Made by a program: the position numbers and the translations under genes
Shown: positions 38,801-49,667 of the stretch, piece after piece
How positions within the stretch are numbered: the stretch's first letter is position 1
Layout of the letters: each line of letters begins with the position of its first letter
NCBI RefSeq assembly: GCF_004364165.1
Contig: NZ_SOAY01000015.1
Span: 30,361 to 94,360 of the forward strand
Origin: Maribacter spongiicola
Lineage (GTDB): Bacteria; Bacteroidota; Bacteroidia; Flavobacteriales; Flavobacteriaceae
DNA length: 64,000 nt
Direction: 5' to 3'
The notes under the pieces: generated by a model
What the model was told of the DNA's origin: nothing
The model's database searches: none
What the model saw: the letters and a program-made list of their open reading frames with translations, nothing else

Positions 38801-41800
38801 CAAGCCTCGATAATTTCAATATTGAAATCAAGATCATAACTATCACCCATATCGGTGAAACCATTTTGGGCTGTAAAAGTTAAGGTTCTTGTTGTTGGGT
38901 CGTAAGAATGTGTTACACCTGCTGGTAATGTACCTACACTCGCAAAATCCGCCTCAATTGGTAATACCGTAGTAATCACCAAATCTTGAATGTCATCATT
39001 ACCAGTGTTGGTGACATTTAATGTTAAAGGTACCGTATCACCTGCATTGAAAGGTCCTGTTGCGTTTGTATTTAAACTTAAGGCACCTAAACTTGGTAGA
39101 TAAACATCTACACTTAAGCCCATTAGATATAGACCATATGATTCTTGATCCGTTGTAATTTTAAAACGGGCAAAAGTCTGATCATTGGCTATATATCTAT
39201 TAGTTGTATTTGCTAATGGAAAAACGGTAGCATCAAAACCTAAGGTATTTGTACTTGCAGCATTTCTATCTACATAATTAAGACCATCAATAGTTATACG
39301 GCTATTAAAGAAGTTATCTTCATCTCGTAATGTCGTAGAAAGTTTAGACCAGTTGTTACTAGCGTCGTAAATTAATAATTGATCACCAGAAAGATCACGG
39401 TCACCTTCTAAGGCACCTAACATTACATCGGCATTTATATTTCCATTCGGGATAGTCTCAAAACCACTAAAGTTAAATTCAGTTTCACCTGCACCATTAG
39501 ATGCAAAAGTGTGAACATAACCATCGTATAGTGTAATGTTTTTAGGGTCAAGAGAAACATTTTCATAAACGAAGACAATTTGCCATCCACCAGAAGTACC
39601 GGTAATATTAGCTATACCGTGCGAACGTAAGTCCATTTCAGTAGCCTTTACATTACCTACTTGGTAAGAACCAAATGGAGTAGAAAGTGCATTTATATCG
39701 TCTGTAATATCTTTAATACAAACGTAAGGGTCATTTTGAAAATGATCATTTCTTCCTCTATAAATAACCTCATCTGCAGAGACAGTGGTATAAGATGATT
39801 GACCAGGTAGCATTAATTTTACCTGATTGTAGTTCCAAATAGGTTCTATAGCACCACCACCGGTTGTACCATCATATTCTTTATCTGCAGCAGCCCAATA
39901 AAGGTAGGCCTTCTTAATATTCAAACAGCTTAATGAAGGCTCAGGGTTAGCTAAGTTGGCATTGGTAGAGTTAAATGTTGTTGGATCAGAGTCGATATCA
40001 ACAAATACGTTGTCAAAGAAACTATGGTTACCAGCTTCGCCATTGTAATTACCCGTGGCGCTTCTTGAAAGAACATTATTGGCAATCATAGTGAAATCAC
40101 CATTAATACTACCAGAATAACGAATTTCAAAATCTTTTTTAAGGTTGGTATCGTTTACAAAAATATTGACTACCGCTTGATCTTCGGATCCATTAGAATC
40201 TACTATTTTATATCTAAAAGAGTCGTTACCGTTAAATGACGGACTAGGTTGATATTCAAAATAATCATCAGTAGCATCACCAGGTGTACCATTATCTCTA
40301 ATAGTAACCGTACCGTTAATTGGATTGTTTACTATTTGTAAAGGATTGGTAGATGCCGGACCATCAAAACCATAATCATCATTTGCTAGCACGGTAATAT
40401 TTGCCGTGGTTTGATTTTGAAAAACTACAAAAGAATCATCTACAGCAGTAGGTAAGTGGTTAATATCTCTAATTGTACCTATTGCAGTTGGGCTAGTAGC
40501 CGTAATTATGCTAGGTGAGATAGCTGTAATAGTAATTCGTAAGTTTTCATCTCCTTCAATTAAAGCATCCTGAAGAATATTGACAGGCACCTGTATAACT
40601 TCGGTCGTAGCACCAGAAAAGTTTAAGGTACCACTTTGTGATGCAACAGAATAGTCGCTACCGGCGGTTGTTGTATTATCGGTTATTTGGTATGTTGCTG
40701 TAAAACCACCATTAATAGGTTTGCCTGTATAAGTTACATCGAAATTTGCAGTAACATTTAGTTCATCTTCAGAAAAACCGGTAACTGCAATAGTTCCCGT
40801 ATCGTCATTTGTAATGGTACCAATTGCATCTGCGTTTGTGATGCTAATTTTAGTTGAAGACGGATTGGAGATTGTAATTCTTAAATCTTCGTTATTCTCA
40901 ATGAAATTATCACCTACAATATTAATTTGAACTGAACGTACTTCATTATTTACACCTGTAAACGTTAATGTACCTGATGTAGCTGGGGCTGTAGTTAAAG
41001 TGTAATCAACACCCGAAGTTGTGGTAACATCAGCAATGGAATATGCTAAGGTAAAACCACCATTTAATCTATCTCCTGTATACGTAACATCGAAATTTAT
41101 ACTGTTGGTCTGTTCTATAATAGTAAAACCTGTAACCGAAACAGCACCGCCATCATCATCGGTGATAACACCTCTAGCTTGGTTGTTTAATAAGTTAATA
41201 CCAACATTAGAGCGAATAGCCACTAAGTTTACAAAGAAGTCTTCTTCATTTTCAATAACATTGTCACTTATGATTGGAACAACAATGTTTTGAGTTTTAA
41301 CAGTATTGGTAAAAGTTAAGGTTTGTATGGTAGCATTAGGGTTAAAATCTGTTGCATTGTTAGCAGATCCATTATTAACAAAATAATCTACTTCAACGCT
41401 TTCACCAGTATCTAAATCACCATTAAATTCAACTACAAAAGTTGCATTTACCGTACCATTGGTATCGCCTTCGGTAACGGTAACCGTTGCGTTTTGAAAA
41501 TCTATTCCGCTTGTGGCCGTATTGTCGTTATCAGTAATAGTACCAGTACCAGTTGGGTCTACAATGTTTATTAATGTTGTAGATAGACCTGAAAGCTGAA
41601 TGTTTAAATCTTCTGTAGCCTCTATAAAAGAATCTTCTGAAATAGTAACAGGAATAGATTGTTGAGCGCCATTGGTAGTGCCAGCAAGGAAAGTTAATTG
41701 TCCTGAGGCTAGGGTAGTGCTATAATCTTTTCCTGCAATTGCGGTACCATTTGTGATGTTGTAATTAACGGTAAAGCTATTTTGAACATCGTTACCATTA

Positions 41801-44800
41801 TAAGTGATTACGAAATTTGTAGTTCCGGCCGATTCGCTAACAGAGAAGTCAGAAGCACTTAAACCTGTGCTAGCAGTTTTAACATCGTTGTCGGTTATGG
41901 TGCCAATTGCATTGGCATCGACCAAATTAATTAATGTTGTTGATAAATTCGTTAATTGAAAATTGATGGTTTCATTAGATTCAATAATAGTATCGTTATT
42001 GATGTTGATACTTACATTTTGTACATCTCCATTTTTAGTTCCGGCAGGAAATGTCAACTGACCTGATAACGTAGGATTACCACTAAAGTCTGCGCCCGCA
42101 GTAGCTGTAGCTCCAGTTATAGTATAATCTACTGTAAAGGCATTTTGCAGTTCGCCACCGTTATAGGTCACTACGAAATTAGTTGTGCCAACACCTTCGT
42201 TTACAATGATATCGGCAACAGTTAAACCTGTTGTGGTTGTTTTTGTGTCATTATCTACAATAGTGCCCACTGCATATGGGTCAACCAAATTGATAAGGGT
42301 AGAAGATAGATTGGTTAATTCAATATTTAAGGTTTCACTACCCTCGATGATAAGATCATCAACAATAGTAACACTTACAAGTTGGGTTGCGCCACCTGTA
42401 GTACCGTCAGGGAAAGATACTTGACCAGATAAAATAGCATTATAATCTATGCCCGAAGTAGCCGTGCCATTGGTTATCGTATAGTCTGCCGTAAAGCCGT
42501 TTTTTACATTACCACCATTATAGGTTACTACAAAATTTGCTGATGCAGTTGTTTCGTTAAAGTTGACATCTGCAATCGATAAACCAGTAGTTGGGGTAGT
42601 GTCGTTATCTATAATTGTACCAGTAGCATTAGCATTGGTAATGGTTAGAAGGCTATTTGAGATATTCGATATTTGTACGGTTAAACTTTCGTCACCTTCA
42701 ATAACGGTATCATCTGTAATTGCTAATAATAGCGGTTGGGTATCGCCATCGGCAGTGCCGGCAGGGAAAGTAATTTGACCCGTTAGGTTTACATTATAAT
42801 CAGAACTAGACGTTGTAGATACATCGGTTATTGCATAATCGACTGTAAATGCATTTTGAACAGTTGGCCCCGAATATGTTAAAACAAAGTTTACGGTGCC
42901 CACATTTTCAATCACAGAAAAATCGGCTATCGAAACCCCGTCACCAGCAGAAGGTAAATTTACATTTGTAATTGTACCCGTTGCGGTATCTGTAATATTA
43001 CCAGCATTAAAGGATTCATTTGTCATACTTAGAGTAAAGGTTTCATCACCTTCAATAAGTGAATCGTCAATGGCAGGTATTAATATATTTGTATTTATGG
43101 TATTACTTGGAATAGAAAAATTAGCTAATGCCGTATAGTCTGCGGCTAACGTAGTAATATTTGTATAAGATAAATCAAAAGTTACTACCTCATTTACTGC
43201 GTGAGAAAGGGTAACTGCAAAATCTAGGTCAGTGCCTTCGGCAGTACTATCATCGGCAATGGCTATAGTAGGTCTAATAAATAAATCAGCGGCATTAGAA
43301 TAAGTATATGGTGTACATAAGTTTTGACTATCAAATGCACTAAAACGATACTGATTACCACTTTCTGTACTTGTAATCGTAGTTAATGTCAACGCAGTAG
43401 TAGTAGCTCCCGAATAAACTCCGCCATTTGAAATCGGATTCCAGCTAACACCATCATCAGCACTAACTTCCCATTGATAGCTAAGTGCAGTTCCACTAAC
43501 CGCTGTTGTATAGGTAACCGTATCACCTAAGTTAGCTACTCTATCGGTAGGTTGCAATGTAATACTTACAGATTGTGCTGCTGTGGTTACTTTAGCATCT
43601 GTACCAGTATAACCACCTTGACCGATTACCAAACCTGTTGAGGTTACAGAAATAGGAGAAGTACCTAAATAATCATCGTTATCAGGATCGGTATGACCAG
43701 CTTCTACAGCATCTGGGCAACCGTCATTATCAGAATCAGAATCTAAACTATCTATTATTGAATCACCATCAGCATCTCCACTACCTTCGTTAACATCGGT
43801 AATACCATCGTTATCATCATCCTCATCTACTAAATCGTTAACGCCATCAAAATCACTATCCAAGTCATCATCGGTAATTGTGATACGACCTTCACCAGCA
43901 ACGAAAACAATGTTTTGTGGTGCGAAGTTCGTCATTGTATTAGGGTCTGGATTGTATGAAGGCGCAACCGTAAAAAACTCGGTTGCTTCTATAATGGCAT
44001 CATCTATCACCCTAAAGTTTCGTGAAAAATTTTGACCGTTAGTTCCATTAAAATTTATAAATCCAATTGTTTCATCATAATCTGAAGGCTGGGTTGCCGT
44101 GCTATTGGCGGTAGCATAATCAATTCTAAAATTATCTTGAACTTCTCCATTTAAAGTAAATACAATGCTAGCATTACCAACAGATTCTAATTCGGTAGTA
44201 TTACTTAAATTAACCGTAGCAATATCGTTATCATGAATACGTAATGCAGAACGTTCGGTATTTATACTAACTCTAGATGGTGTAGAACCATATTTGGTAG
44301 CTTCCGCTGCATTTCTAGACTTAACTCCGTTGAATTCTTCAGAAGGTTCAACAATAGTATTATCAATAGTTGGTATAGGAATAATTATTTCTGAACCAGC
44401 TACCGAACCAGCAGGAAAACTAACTGTAGTGGTAAAAGAATTAAAATCAGAACCATCAGTTGCCGGGCTCGTTGAGGTAGGGTTTGTTTCAACAGAAAAA
44501 TCAACACTATAAGCATCTTCAATACCAACGTATTGTTGTCCGCCAGAATTGATGCCGTTAGATAATCTTAAAACATACTGTATTTCCCCACCTTCTGTAA
44601 TATCGTAATTACCGCCTGTAACATAAGCTACATCGGTATCAACTATTGTACCTGTACCTGTAGGGTCTGAAAAAGAAAAAGTACCGGAAGGATCGCTCAA
44701 AGTTAATGTAAAATCTTGTTGCGTGTCTTCTACCCAGTCGTCATTAAGAGCGGCAACTGTAAAAGTTCTAGTAGTTCCAAAAAAGAACAAGGTTACGGAA

Positions 44801-45036
44801 TTTGAACCTGAATAATCAGCAGGTATAGCTGTATCTATAATATCTCCATATACTATATCGAAAGTATAATTACCAAATAACGGACTGTCTGAGGTAACTG
44901 AAAAGGTTAAATCAGACCCCTCGTCAGCAATTGCATCCGATACAGAAAAGGTCTGTGCCATTATATCTGCAGAACCAAAAAAGAACCAGATGACAAATAA
45001 TAACATTGTCGATTTTATGAAAGTAGAATTCTTCAT
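31201..45036 (-). CDS. Giant Calx-beta repeat adhesin with T9SS type B sorting domain
   Basis: 4611 aa, signal peptide 1-28 (ending IMAQ). Order: Calx-beta modules 1-3 (~30-385); Asp-rich type-3-like calcium repeats ([19 protein letters not shown]) at ~390-445 with an Ig-like segment; Calx-beta 4-11 (~570-1530); a cadherin-like Ig module (~1535-1640); a ~450-residue unknown domain ([25 protein letters not shown]); DUF11-like and HYR-like parts; Calx-beta 12-13; ten nearly identical Calx-beta units (14-23, ~2540-3700); four of a second type (24-27, DPSLYGVEF, ~3700-4190); HYR-like modules; sorting domain (~4515-4611). About 27 Calx-beta modules in all. Calcium binding by E/D-rich loops would stiffen it into a long filament. 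Its stop-proximal 1.67 kb matches the neighbour adhesin. It may be coupled by TAATG to a 79-codon frame upstream. Confidence 0.92.
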   Translation of the reverse strand: MKNSTFIKSTMLLFVIWFFFGSADIMAQTFSVSDAIADEGSDLTFSVTSDSPLFGNYTFDIVYGDIIDTAIPADYSGSNSVTLFFFGTTRTFTVAALNDDWVEDTQQDFTLTLSDPSGTFSFSDPTGTGTIVDTDVAYVTGGNYDITEGGEIQYVLRLSNGINSGGQQYVGIEDAYSVDFSVETNPTSTSPATDGSDFNSFTTTVSFPAGSVAGSEIIIPIPTIDNTIVEPSEEFNGVKSRNAAEATKYGSTPSRVSINTERSALRIHDNDIATVNLSNTTELESVGNASIVFTLNGEVQDNFRIDYATANSTATQPSDYDETIGFINFNGTNGQNFSRNFRVIDDAIIEATEFFTVAPSYNPDPNTMTNFAPQNIVFVAGEGRITITDDDLDSDFDGVNDLVDEDDDNDGITDVNEGSGDADGDSIIDSLDSDSDNDGCPDAVEAGHTDPDNDDYLGTSPISVTSTGLVIGQGGYTGTDAKVTTAAQSVSITLQPTDRVANLGDTVTYTTAVSGTALSYQWEVSADDGVSWNPISNGGVYSGATTTALTLTTITSTESGNQYRFSAFDSQNLCTPYTYSNAADLFIRPTIAIADDSTAEGTDLDFAVTLSHAVNEVVTFDLSYTNITTLAADYTALANFSIPSNTINTNILIPAIDDSLIEGDETFTLSMTNESFNAGNITDTATGTITNVNLPSAGDGVSIADFSVIENVGTVNFVLTYSGPTVQNAFTVDYAITDVSTTSSSDYNVNLTGQITFPAGTADGDTQPLLLAITDDTVIEGDESLTVQISNISNSLLTITNANATGTIIDNDTTPTTGLSIADVNFNETTASANFVVTYNGGNVKNGFTADYTITNGTATSGIDYNAILSGQVSFPDGTTGGATQLVSVTIVDDLIIEGSETLNIELTNLSSTLINLVDPYAVGTIVDNDTKTTTTGLTVADIIVNEGVGTTNFVVTYNGGELQNAFTVDYTITGATATAGADFSGNPTLSGQLTFPAGTKNGDVQNVSININNDTIIESNETINFQLTNLSTTLINLVDANAIGTITDNDVKTASTGLSASDFSVSESAGTTNFVITYNGNDVQNSFTVNYNITNGTAIAGKDYSTTLASGQLTFLAGTTNGAQQSIPVTISEDSFIEATEDLNIQLSGLSTTLINIVDPTGTGTITDNDNTATSGIDFQNATVTVTEGDTNGTVNATFVVEFNGDLDTGESVEVDYFVNNGSANNATDFNPNATIQTLTFTNTVKTQNIVVPIISDNVIENEEDFFVNLVAIRSNVGINLLNNQARGVITDDDGGAVSVTGFTIIEQTNSINFDVTYTGDRLNGGFTLAYSIADVTTTSGVDYTLTTAPATSGTLTFTGVNNEVRSVQINIVGDNFIENNEDLRITISNPSSTKISITNADAIGTITNDDTGTIAVTGFSEDELNVTANFDVTYTGKPINGGFTATYQITDNTTTAGSDYSVASQSGTLNFSGATTEVIQVPVNILQDALIEGDENLRITITAISPSIITATSPTAIGTIRDINHLPTAVDDSFVVFQNQTTANITVLANDDYGFDGPASTNPLQIVNNPINGTVTIRDNGTPGDATDDYFEYQPSPSFNGNDSFRYKIVDSNGSEDQAVVNIFVNDTNLKKDFEIRYSGSINGDFTMIANNVLSRSATGNYNGEAGNHSFFDNVFVDIDSDPTTFNSTNANLANPEPSLSCLNIKKAYLYWAAADKEYDGTTGGGAIEPIWNYNQVKLMLPGQSSYTTVSADEVIYRGRNDHFQNDPYVCIKDITDDINALSTPFGSYQVGNVKATEMDLRSHGIANITGTSGGWQIVFVYENVSLDPKNITLYDGYVHTFASNGAGETEFNFSGFETIPNGNINADVMLGALEGDRDLSGDQLLIYDASNNWSKLSTTLRDEDNFFNSRITIDGLNYVDRNAASTNTLGFDATVFPLANTTNRYIANDQTFARFKITTDQESYGLYLMGLSVDVYLPSLGALSLNTNATGPFNAGDTVPLTLNVTNTGNDDIQDLVITTVLPIEADFASVGTLPAGVTHSYDPTTRTLTFTAQNGFTDMGDSYDLDFNIEIIEACHFLETACTASFELQANATYSGVTNGDPITTNSSSSTDSCGIGTHTPTIIDVQQPPQVNWSTAPNALDRTVACDNIAALNNSNALIPATASCNFTLDKIAGNFVQSGACPTEGTYTNTWTFTDACGRVSSTFTQVITIEDNEAPTFNESLPQDSYAAHDNIPVAPVLSANDNCDSNSTVNFTETYDGDNTSTDYTIIRTWTTSDCAGNSTSHTQYIYVSENGNPIGISINDVTVNEDAGTAVLEITHTGTVSGGFTLNYATADDTALQPGDYVSASNTTVSFAGTNNEVRLVTITINDDTIIETTEQFFVQLTSATNTPTINDNEGIISITDNDNVPGSTGISFADENVIVTEGTNSFARFVATFTGTIAPGETVTVDYVTANGTAIEPEDYTSFAGMVTFNSTTNSVNIDVPIIDDSFIEPSENFTITLSNIQSNINVGFLDEQPTNTATGTINDDDNIPGTTGISFQNNNITVDEAAGTATINVLLTGNVQGGFTLDFTTNDDTAIQPGDYSSNSGQLTFVGTDGELQPITVAINDDGIIELTEGLFIDLSNLSTTLIAINDNQGVINITDNDSIAGTGISFQNDDITINEADGTATINVLLTGNVQGGFTLDYATDDDSAIQPGDYTSIAGQLTFTGTDGEIQPITVTIIDDNIIEAGERLFVDLSNLSTSLISINDNQGNINIIDNDNIPGTTGISFENDDITVDEAAATATINVLLTGNVQGGFTLDYITNNDTAIQPEDYTSTFGQLTFAGTDGEIHPVTVTIIDDNIIEAIERLLIDLSNLSTTLIAINDSQGNINITDNDNVAGTGISFQNDDITVDEGAGTVTVNVLLTGNVGGGFTVDYITGDDTAIEPDDYTLSTGQLTFAGTDGELQPITVAIIDDSAIETLERLFVNLSNLSTTLIAINDNQANINITDNDNIPGTTGIAFENDDITIDEAAGTATINVQLTGNVPGGFTLDYTTNNDTAIQPGDYTPVNGQLTFNGNDGEIQPIVVPIIDDNIIEATERLFVDLSNLSTSLIIINDNQGNINITDNDNIPGTTGISFQNDDITVDEAAGTATINVLLTGNVQGGFTLDYTSNNDSAEEPGDYTANAGQLTFAGTDGEIQPVTITIIDDNIIEATERLFVDLSNLSTTLIAINDYQGNINIIDNDNVIGTGISFENDNIIVDEAAGTATINVVLTGNVQDGFTLDYTTNDDTAAQPGDYTTSAGQLTFAGIDGEIHPITVSIIDDNLIEITERIFVDLSNLSTTIIGFNETQGNISITDNDNIPGVTGISFENDNITVDEAAGTATINVQLTGNVPGGFTIDYATADGTAIEPGDYTSNSGQLTFAGTDGELQPITIAIIDDNFIEATEVLLVNLSNLSTTLIGINDNQGNINITDNDNIPGVTGISFENDDITVDEAAGTATINVLLTGNVQSGFTLDYITNNDTAVEPGDYTSDAGQLTFAGTDGEIHPVTVTIIDDNIIEATERLFVDLSNLSTTLIAINDNQGNINITDNDNIPGVTGISFENDNITIDEAAGTATINVLLTGNVQGGFTLDYTTTNDSAIEPGDYTTSSGQLTFAGTDGEIHPVTITIIDDLLIEFTESLFVDLSNLSTTLIAINDNQGVINITDNDSDPSLYGVQFDITSIDVNEGDGTVSLDVILNADVQDEFTVEYYTVDVTTLDGSDYTGVPQNTQTLTFGGTNSNTQTIVIPIIDDTLIEFTEDFQVILENISSPIVGILANDTATVNIIDNDANPSLYGVEFDTTSIDINEDAGTVTLTVVLNANVQDEFTVEFYTVDGTTLDGSDYTGVPQNTQTLTFGGSNSNTQTIVIPIIDDTFIEFTENFLVILENISSPIVGILTNDTATVNIIDNDADPTLYGVEFDVTSINVNEDAGTVSIDVVLNADVQDEFTVEYYTVDVTTTDGSDYTGVPQDTQTLTFGGANSNTQTIVIPITDDELIEFTENFNIILENISSPIVGILANDTATVNIIDNDADPSLYGVEFDTTSIEVNEDAGMVSLNVVLNADVQDEFTVEFYTIDGSTVDGMDYTGVPRNTQTLTFGGTNPNTQTITIPIIDDIIIEDPETFSVILENISSPIVGILSDNIATVTIIDNDGNEGWPTDETIEACDAIPEASVITSDSACAITVVYEELIAGQDDECATEYTITRTWTITDCVGNVRTHTQVITIEDTVAPTFNETLPQDMTVECNMVPDASILTATDSCEPNIEVTFTETITNDENCALGYTVTRIWTATDCAGNMVEHTQVITVEPTGPIMSEAYEEEVTIICGDDIPEAPEMVFIGGCGNFDVVYNEETQQADGSDDYMIIRTWNVTDSCGNTASFEQIVFVLQPQLQEITINICIEEEPIDLLNYLPADFDRNGTFMILEGDVVLERNIFDPMNHEPGEYKIAYSSTEGTCKYYVDFTVIVDTECVPCGRGDIEISKAVTANGDGVNDFFEIRGVEYCAFSFDVMIFNRWGTKVAEVKDYQNDWGGESPDGSFGQSGMLPTGTYYYIVTATDKNTGAILEPINGYIYLGTN
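32470..33930 (-). repeat. Four tandem 363-bp Calx-beta repeats (type DPSLYGV)
   Basis: Units of 121 codons, with landmarks TAAAG(T/TG)ATGGGT near 33188 and 33549 exactly 363 bp apart or close. They encode [35 protein letters not shown] and [11 protein letters not shown]. One unit of the same type is also found in the 2693-aa gene. Confidence 0.85.
33930..37420 (-). repeat. Ten tandem ~349-bp Calx-beta repeats (type [16 protein letters not shown])
   Basis: Units of 116-117 codons encode [67 protein letters not shown] and INITDND. Protein identity between units is very high; the DNA differs mostly at third positions, so the copies are not fresh exact duplicates but are under selection or gene conversion. 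Boundaries are approximate. Confidence 0.9.
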
Positions 45037-45275
45037 TATAAATTCTTTGTTTGAGTTGAAAATGTACCGTTTGAAAAAATAGGGGAAGTTGAAATCGTTT
45101 TAGAGACATGAAAAAGATCAACTTGATGAGCACCTGTAGTGTTCTTCACCGTATGGTCAACATTGTATACTCCGAAATAAGAATTCGAAGATGCGTGCCA
45201 TTCTAATTTAGAATGTACAGAAGTTAAATTTCTGTATTGGGTGATAATGTTGTTAGAAGTGTCAATTGACTTCAT
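45036..45275 (-). CDS. Possible 79-aa leader peptide upstream of the giant adhesin
   Basis: An ATG-to-TAA frame whose stop overlaps the adhesin ATG by one base (TAATG), the coupling also seen at 2399 and 17596. The peptide ([17 protein letters not shown]...) is rich in Ser, Thr, Asn and His, has no signal peptide and matches no family I know. It could be a translated leader or a chance frame within a long 5' untranslated region. Confidence 0.35.
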   Translation of the reverse strand: MKSIDTSNNIITQYRNLTSVHSKLEWHASSNSYFGVYNVDHTVKNTTGAHQVDLFHVSKTISTSPIFSNGTFSTQTKNL

Positions 45276-45408
45276 AATAATGGTTAAGTTTAATTCTTAA
45301 ATTTTAATACTTAACCTTATCAAAAATGATTGCAAGTTGTATGCAAAACATTATTGGCTAGTAGGTTAAGAAAAGTTTTTAGAACAGATTTGGGATCTAA
45401 TTCAGATA

Positions 45409-45416
45409 CAAAATTA
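45409..45416 (-). promoter_or_regulatory. Possible -7 box (TAATTTTG) far upstream of the 4611-aa adhesin
   Basis: The only perfect TAnnTTTG found on the minus strand between the adhesin start and the operon behind it. It would give a ~365-base leader that includes the 79-codon frame. The AT-rich background makes chance matches likely. Confidence 0.3.
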
Positions 45417-45872
45417 GAATCTACCTGTTTAAAAACTAAATTTTATTGTCCACACGGTGTAATTCGTCGATGAACATACGTTGGCAAAATAACGCTGATA
45501 CCTTTTGAATATTTAATACTTGTTGTGAAGCGCTGTAAATCTGTGGTATTTATATTGTAATCCGTTTCTTTCAATAGTGATAAAAAATATTTTCGTACAA
45601 AAAACAAATAAACATAAATAATTGAAAATCAATATTTTACACATTGTTATATATAATGTTTTATCAGAATTATAAGTAAAGAGTAGTTTTTACACTTCAT
45701 TTATAATTGTTGTGGGGTGTTAAAACTGTTGTTAAAAAAGTGGTGAAAAACAATTAAAGGAGACGTATGTATTTCGTCGATAAAATCAATGTTTTCAACA
45801 GATTAGAGCTGATTTGTGGAAGTAGAATTTCAAATTATAAATACTAATTTCTGTTCGAATTTAGACCAAACA

Positions 45873-45906
45873 AAAACACCTTTTCATAACTATGAAAAGG
45901 TGTTTT
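45873..45906 (-). terminator. Terminator of the flavin reductase-photolyase operon
   Basis: A perfect 16-bp inverted repeat, AAAACACCTTTTCATA with its complement around two bases, with T-runs on both sides. It lies ~97 bases after the stop of the 46003-47535 gene. Confidence 0.88.
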
Positions 45907-46002
45907 CTTTATATAGGCGCTCTCGCGGAATGTTCAAAATATTTACGTTTCAAAAGTATAATTTAGACTATTTTGAGGTGTTAATTTTACTTTAAATAAC
46001 CA

Positions 46003-47535
46003 TTAAATTGTGTCTAGATTTTCAATAATATGAGCAGCTCTTTCTTGTATTTCTGCAAGCTTGTTCCCGTCCATTTTATCTAAAAGTGCCATCATCATAT
46101 TCATACGTTGATTGTCTTTAAAATGTTCTTTCTTTTCAGCTAGAAAATTCCAATATAGCGAGTTAAAAGGGCATGCTTTTTCACCAATTTTCTTGGTGTG
46201 GCTATAGTGGCAATCACCGCAATAATTACTCATTTTGTTGATGTAATTAGCGCTGCTTACATAAGGTTTTGTTGCCACGACACCACCATCGGCAAATTGG
46301 CTCATACCTCTAGTATTGGTAATTTCAACCCATTCTATGGCGTCAATATAAACCCCTAAATACCATTTATCTACTTCATCGGGGTCTATTTGTGTCAGTA
46401 AAGAAAAATTACCAATGACCATAAGGCGTTGAATATGATGAGCATACGAAGCATCTAAACTTTGCCCAATAGCTTTTTTTAGGCAATTCATTTTTGTATC
46501 GCCCGTCCAGAAGAAATCTGGTAATTTATTAGTGTTTTTTAAGGTGTTTAATTGTTTGTACTGAGGCATTTCTTTCCAGTAGATTCCCCTCATATATTCT
46601 CTCCAGCCCAAAATTTGCCTGATAAACCCTTCTACCTGAGAGATATTAATATCGATAGATTTATCATAAAAATGGTCTAAAACAGCAGCTATAACCTCTT
46701 TTGGTGATAGTATTTTAGCATTCATGGCGAAAGATAATCTAGAATGAAAAAGAAACTTTTCGTCATTATGCATTGCATCTTGGTAATCCCCAAAATGCGG
46801 TAAAAGTTGTTTGCAGAAATAGTCTAACGTGCTTAAACATTCTTCTCTAGTTACTGGCCATGTAAATGATTTTGAATCTATGCTACCCATTGTTTGCACA
46901 TTGGCATTCTTAAGAAGTTCAGTGATTTCATCTACATTTTTAATAAACTCTTTTTCTTTAGGTATAGGTGGTTGCCCTTTCCATTTATTTCTATTGCTTT
47001 GGTCGTAGTTCCATTTTCCACCTTCCGGTTGGTCATTTTGAACCATTATATCGTGCTTTTTACGCATCATTCTATAAAAGCTTTCCATGACCATTTGCTT
47101 TTTACCTTTATAGAAATCTTTCAGCTCAGACCTAGTCGTGTAAAAATGCTCGGTATCATAATGATCATGAGCAATATCTAAAGAACTACAAATTTGTTGT
47201 AGCTGTTGGTCAAGTCTATATTCGTCTGGCAGTTGATACTCAAATTTATCGGCATTAGTTTCGGCTATCGTATTTAAAATAATTTGCTCTAAATTTTGAG
47301 GATTGTTTTTATCATCTAGTTGATAATACATGAAACTATGCCCTTTTGTAGAAAGGTCTTCTTTGAAACTTCGCATTGCGAGAAAGAAGGCGGTCACTTT
47401 TTGAATATGATGATTTACATAATCGGTCTCTTGCCTCATTTCAGCCATCACATAAGTGATGTCATCATTTACCGAAGAAAACCACGAATGATTTTGATTT
47501 AATTGATCACCTAAAACTAAACGTACTATTTTCAT
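46003..47535 (-). CDS. Fe-S cluster cryptochrome/photolyase (PhrB-type, probable (6-4) photolyase)
   Basis: 510 aa. It matches the deoxyribodipyrimidine photolyase-related family (FeS-BCP): N-terminal VLGDQLNQNHSW for antenna binding, the FAD-domain segments QVEGFIRQILGWREYMRGIYW and YAHHIQRLMVIGNF, and TNTRGMSQFADGG. Four cysteines at C351, C439, C442 and C455 (NCLKK, YCGDCHY, KACPF) have the spacing of the [4Fe-4S] ligands of Agrobacterium PhrB, a (6-4) photolyase. It would use blue light to repair UV photoproducts. It is the last gene of a four-gene operon, 27 bases after the DASH cryptochrome gene, and a strong terminator follows. Confidence 0.9.
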   Translation of the reverse strand: MKIVRLVLGDQLNQNHSWFSSVNDDITYVMAEMRQETDYVNHHIQKVTAFFLAMRSFKEDLSTKGHSFMYYQLDDKNNPQNLEQIILNTIAETNADKFEYQLPDEYRLDQQLQQICSSLDIAHDHYDTEHFYTTRSELKDFYKGKKQMVMESFYRMMRKKHDIMVQNDQPEGGKWNYDQSNRNKWKGQPPIPKEKEFIKNVDEITELLKNANVQTMGSIDSKSFTWPVTREECLSTLDYFCKQLLPHFGDYQDAMHNDEKFLFHSRLSFAMNAKILSPKEVIAAVLDHFYDKSIDINISQVEGFIRQILGWREYMRGIYWKEMPQYKQLNTLKNTNKLPDFFWTGDTKMNCLKKAIGQSLDASYAHHIQRLMVIGNFSLLTQIDPDEVDKWYLGVYIDAIEWVEITNTRGMSQFADGGVVATKPYVSSANYINKMSNYCGDCHYSHTKKIGEKACPFNSLYWNFLAEKKEHFKDNQRMNMMMALLDKMDGNKLAEIQERAAHIIENLDTI

Positions 47536-47562
47536 TTTCTTGTCTGTTATTTCGTGTTTAGG

Positions 47563-48858
47563 TTAGAATAAGGTCTCTTGTAACCATAACCTTTGAAATT
47601 TTCCATTTGCATCATACATTTCTGCCTGTCGCTTTATATTGAATTTACGGTCTCTAGGGTCATTACCAACTCCGCTTGCGTACATCCAATTTCCCCAATT
47701 GCTATGTACATCATAATCTATTAGCATACTTTCAAAATAAGCAGCGCCAATTCTCCAATCTTGCTCTAGTTCTTTAGACCAAAAACTAGCCACATTTTGT
47801 CTGCCTCTGTTGCTCATCCATCCGGTTTTTAATAGTTCTTTCATGTTAGCATTTACAAAAGGTTCTTTAGTTGTACCATTAATCCATTCTTTTTTGGCAA
47901 TTTTAGTTGTGTTCCAATCGTAATCTTTCTCAAGTATACCGCCAATTTTAAATATGTTACTTTGATACTTAAGCGAAACGCATTTAAAATAATCCCTCCA
48001 AATCAATTCAAAAATCAGCCAATAGGTATCTTGATTTTTGATGATATCTCTTTCGAATTTTTTTACTTCCCAGTAAATTGTTCTCGGTGAGATACTGCCG
48101 TTTGCTAACCAAGCAGATAATTTAGAACTGTAATCTATACCAATTAATCCGTTTCTGGTTTTCTTATAAAAACCTAGTTTTTTAGTTTCCCAAAAGTAAT
48201 TTTGAACTCTTTTAAGCGCCTCTAGTTCTCCGCCTTTAAAAGGAAAAGCAGAATTAACATGTGTAGAGAAATTAGTGAAGCCAAGTTCTTTTAATGTGGG
48301 AATTTCAGTATCATTTACCACTAAGTTTTTATCAGATAATTTAGTAGGTAGTTTAGCTATAGGTCTTACTTTGCAAATAGCTTCACACTTTTTTCTGAAG
48401 TTTGTAAAAACATCGGGTATAGATGTATAGTCATTAAAAGGTATATCATCTGGGTGATATAAAAATTGATCATATACTTCATGAAAATTTATAGTATGAT
48501 TTAAGTTGCTCTTTACGTTATTTAGTATAATCTGCTCATCTCTTGTCCATTCTTTTTGCAAGAAGATAGTATCGATTGTATGATTTTCTATAAGCCCAGG
48601 AAGGTAATCTACAGAATTACCATGGTAAACAAAAAGCGGTATATTTAGTTTTTCAAGTTCTTGTTTTAATTGCTGTACAGTTTCGAGTAGAAATTTAGCC
48701 CTGAATTTTTCTGTTCTTTTGAATCCGAATTCATCAGTTTCAAAGAATGAAGATTCAAAACAGTAAAAGCCAATAACTCTATTGCCTTTCATAGCTTCAA
48801 TAAGCGAAGAATTATCACGAACACGTAGGTCGTTTCTAAACCAGATTAAATTATTCAT
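47563..48858 (-). CDS. DASH family cryptochrome/photolyase
   Basis: 431 aa. The N-terminal photolyase domain starts with NLIWFRNDLRVRDNSSL. The FAD-binding region includes YSSKLSAWLANGSISPRTIYW, FELIWRDYFKCVS, GWMSNRGRQNVASF and WRIGAAYFESMLIDYDVHSN, followed by GNDPRDRKFN, all typical of DASH cryptochromes. These enzymes bind FAD and an antenna (often methenyltetrahydrofolate) and repair cyclobutane dimers in single-stranded DNA, or act as blue-light sensors. Its start overlaps the end of the DUF2256 gene by eight bases, and the Fe-S photolyase follows. Confidence 0.93.
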   Translation of the reverse strand: MNNLIWFRNDLRVRDNSSLIEAMKGNRVIGFYCFESSFFETDEFGFKRTEKFRAKFLLETVQQLKQELEKLNIPLFVYHGNSVDYLPGLIENHTIDTIFLQKEWTRDEQIILNNVKSNLNHTINFHEVYDQFLYHPDDIPFNDYTSIPDVFTNFRKKCEAICKVRPIAKLPTKLSDKNLVVNDTEIPTLKELGFTNFSTHVNSAFPFKGGELEALKRVQNYFWETKKLGFYKKTRNGLIGIDYSSKLSAWLANGSISPRTIYWEVKKFERDIIKNQDTYWLIFELIWRDYFKCVSLKYQSNIFKIGGILEKDYDWNTTKIAKKEWINGTTKEPFVNANMKELLKTGWMSNRGRQNVASFWSKELEQDWRIGAAYFESMLIDYDVHSNWGNWMYASGVGNDPRDRKFNIKRQAEMYDANGKFQRLWLQETLF

Positions 48859-49006
48859 GAATTTCCATTTTAAGTTTATTACGTCTACATTTTTCTCCGC
48901 AGTACTTTACATCGTCCCAATTTCGTTCCCATTTCTTGCGCCATAAAAAAGGTTTATTGCAAGTAGCGCAAATTTTAGTTTCAAGATTTACTTTTTTATG
49001 TGCCAC
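48851..49006 (-). CDS. DUF2256 small zinc-ribbon-like protein
   Basis: 51 aa, starting at GTG 49004-49006. The start shares one base with the TAG stop of the flavin reductase gene (TAGTG), and the end overlaps the cryptochrome ATG by eight bases. The sequence has a HKKVNLETKICATC opening, then FLWRKKWERNWDDVKYC, which is the DUF2256 signature. Cysteines C13, C16, C36 and C40 could bind zinc. Genes of this family are found next to cryptochromes and photolyases in many marine bacteria; function is unknown. The double overlap shows that all genes of this operon are translated together. Confidence 0.88.
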   Translation of the reverse strand: MAHKKVNLETKICATCNKPFLWRKKWERNWDDVKYCGEKCRRNKLKMEIHE

Positions 49007-49641
49007 TATAGTATATGTTTACTGGGTTCGTCTGGTTTTGCATAAGCGAATCTTGCTAAAAGCTGCGGTAGGGCATAAGCATCTAAACCATTGATGGCAA
49101 CAGTATTTGCTTTCTCTAACTGCAACCAACCGTCATCATGTAAAATGTCATCTGGTATGTAGACATGTTCAATAGCACCAATTATTAATAGACAACCATT
49201 CTCTTTAATGTCATATTCGTTCACATAGCTGCAACCTAATTTAATTGCACTCTCTTTTACGTACGGAGCCTGAAAATCATCTAAATAAGATTCGGTTAAA
49301 TTAGTTTTTGAAAACTCTGAAATATCTTCGTCATAACTAGCTGCAGTATGATGTGCATCTTTAATAATAGCTTCGTTGACCTGGTTGACCGTGAAGAACC
49401 CACTTTCTTTGAAGTTAGCGTAGGTGTTTCTTTTTACGGTTAACGGTCTAAGAATAAACCCTAGCATGGGCGGTGTACTACCAATATGAACTACAGAATT
49501 GAAAATAGCCAAGTTGGTAATACCGCTACCAGATTTAGAACCTAAAAGGTTGGCAGATTTATACCCTGTACAGCTATTGATTAAATGAGCTTTATATCTA
49601 CTAGGCATTTTACCTAGGTCTTCTTTACTAAAATGTTTCAA
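49006..49641 (-). CDS. Flavin reductase family protein (FMN-binding split barrel)
   Basis: 211 aa from the TTG start at 49641 (MKHFSKEDLGKMPSRYKAHL when read as Met). A TTG at 49662 would lie on top of the -7 box and adds seven residues not expected in the family; an ATG at 49608 would cut off conserved residues. The split-barrel flavin fold is seen in HLINSCTGYKSANLLG, SGITNLAIFNSVVHIG, PPMLGFILRP and FFTVNQVNEA. It would reduce or hold FMN/FAD using NAD(P)H. Heading the operon with two flavin photolyases and DUF2256, it may supply reduced flavin or keep their FAD reduced; that role is inferred. Confidence 0.85.
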   Translation of the reverse strand: MKHFSKEDLGKMPSRYKAHLINSCTGYKSANLLGSKSGSGITNLAIFNSVVHIGSTPPMLGFILRPLTVKRNTYANFKESGFFTVNQVNEAIIKDAHHTAASYDEDISEFSKTNLTESYLDDFQAPYVKESAIKLGCSYVNEYDIKENGCLLIIGAIEHVYIPDDILHDDGWLQLEKANTVAINGLDAYALPQLLARFAYAKPDEPSKHIL

Positions 49642-49659
49642 GTTGTATATTTTGTTTAA

Positions 49660-49667
49660 CAAAAATA
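49660..49667 (-). promoter_or_regulatory. Putative -7 box (TATTTTTG) of the flavin reductase-photolyase operon
   Basis: A perfect TAnnTTTG on the minus strand. Transcription would begin near 49654, some 13 bases ahead of the TTG at 49641. A TTG at about 49693-49695 (minus) is 25 bases upstream, slightly more than usual. Confidence 0.5.

Larger units (their letters stand above)
45276..46002. other. 727-bp AT-rich intergenic region
   Basis: No gene seen on either strand. It holds the terminator of the photolyase operon (45873-45906) and a possible promoter for the adhesin (45409-45416). Between about 45540 and 45860 there is only AT-rich sequence with no recognised feature. Confidence 0.65.

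Noticed and set aside
31201-45036. Idea that the adhesin is a RTX toxin or a secreted hydrolase
   Set aside because: No RTX nonapeptide (GGxGxDxUx) and no enzyme motif was seen; Calx-beta, HYR-like and type B sorting domains explain it as a structural surface protein.
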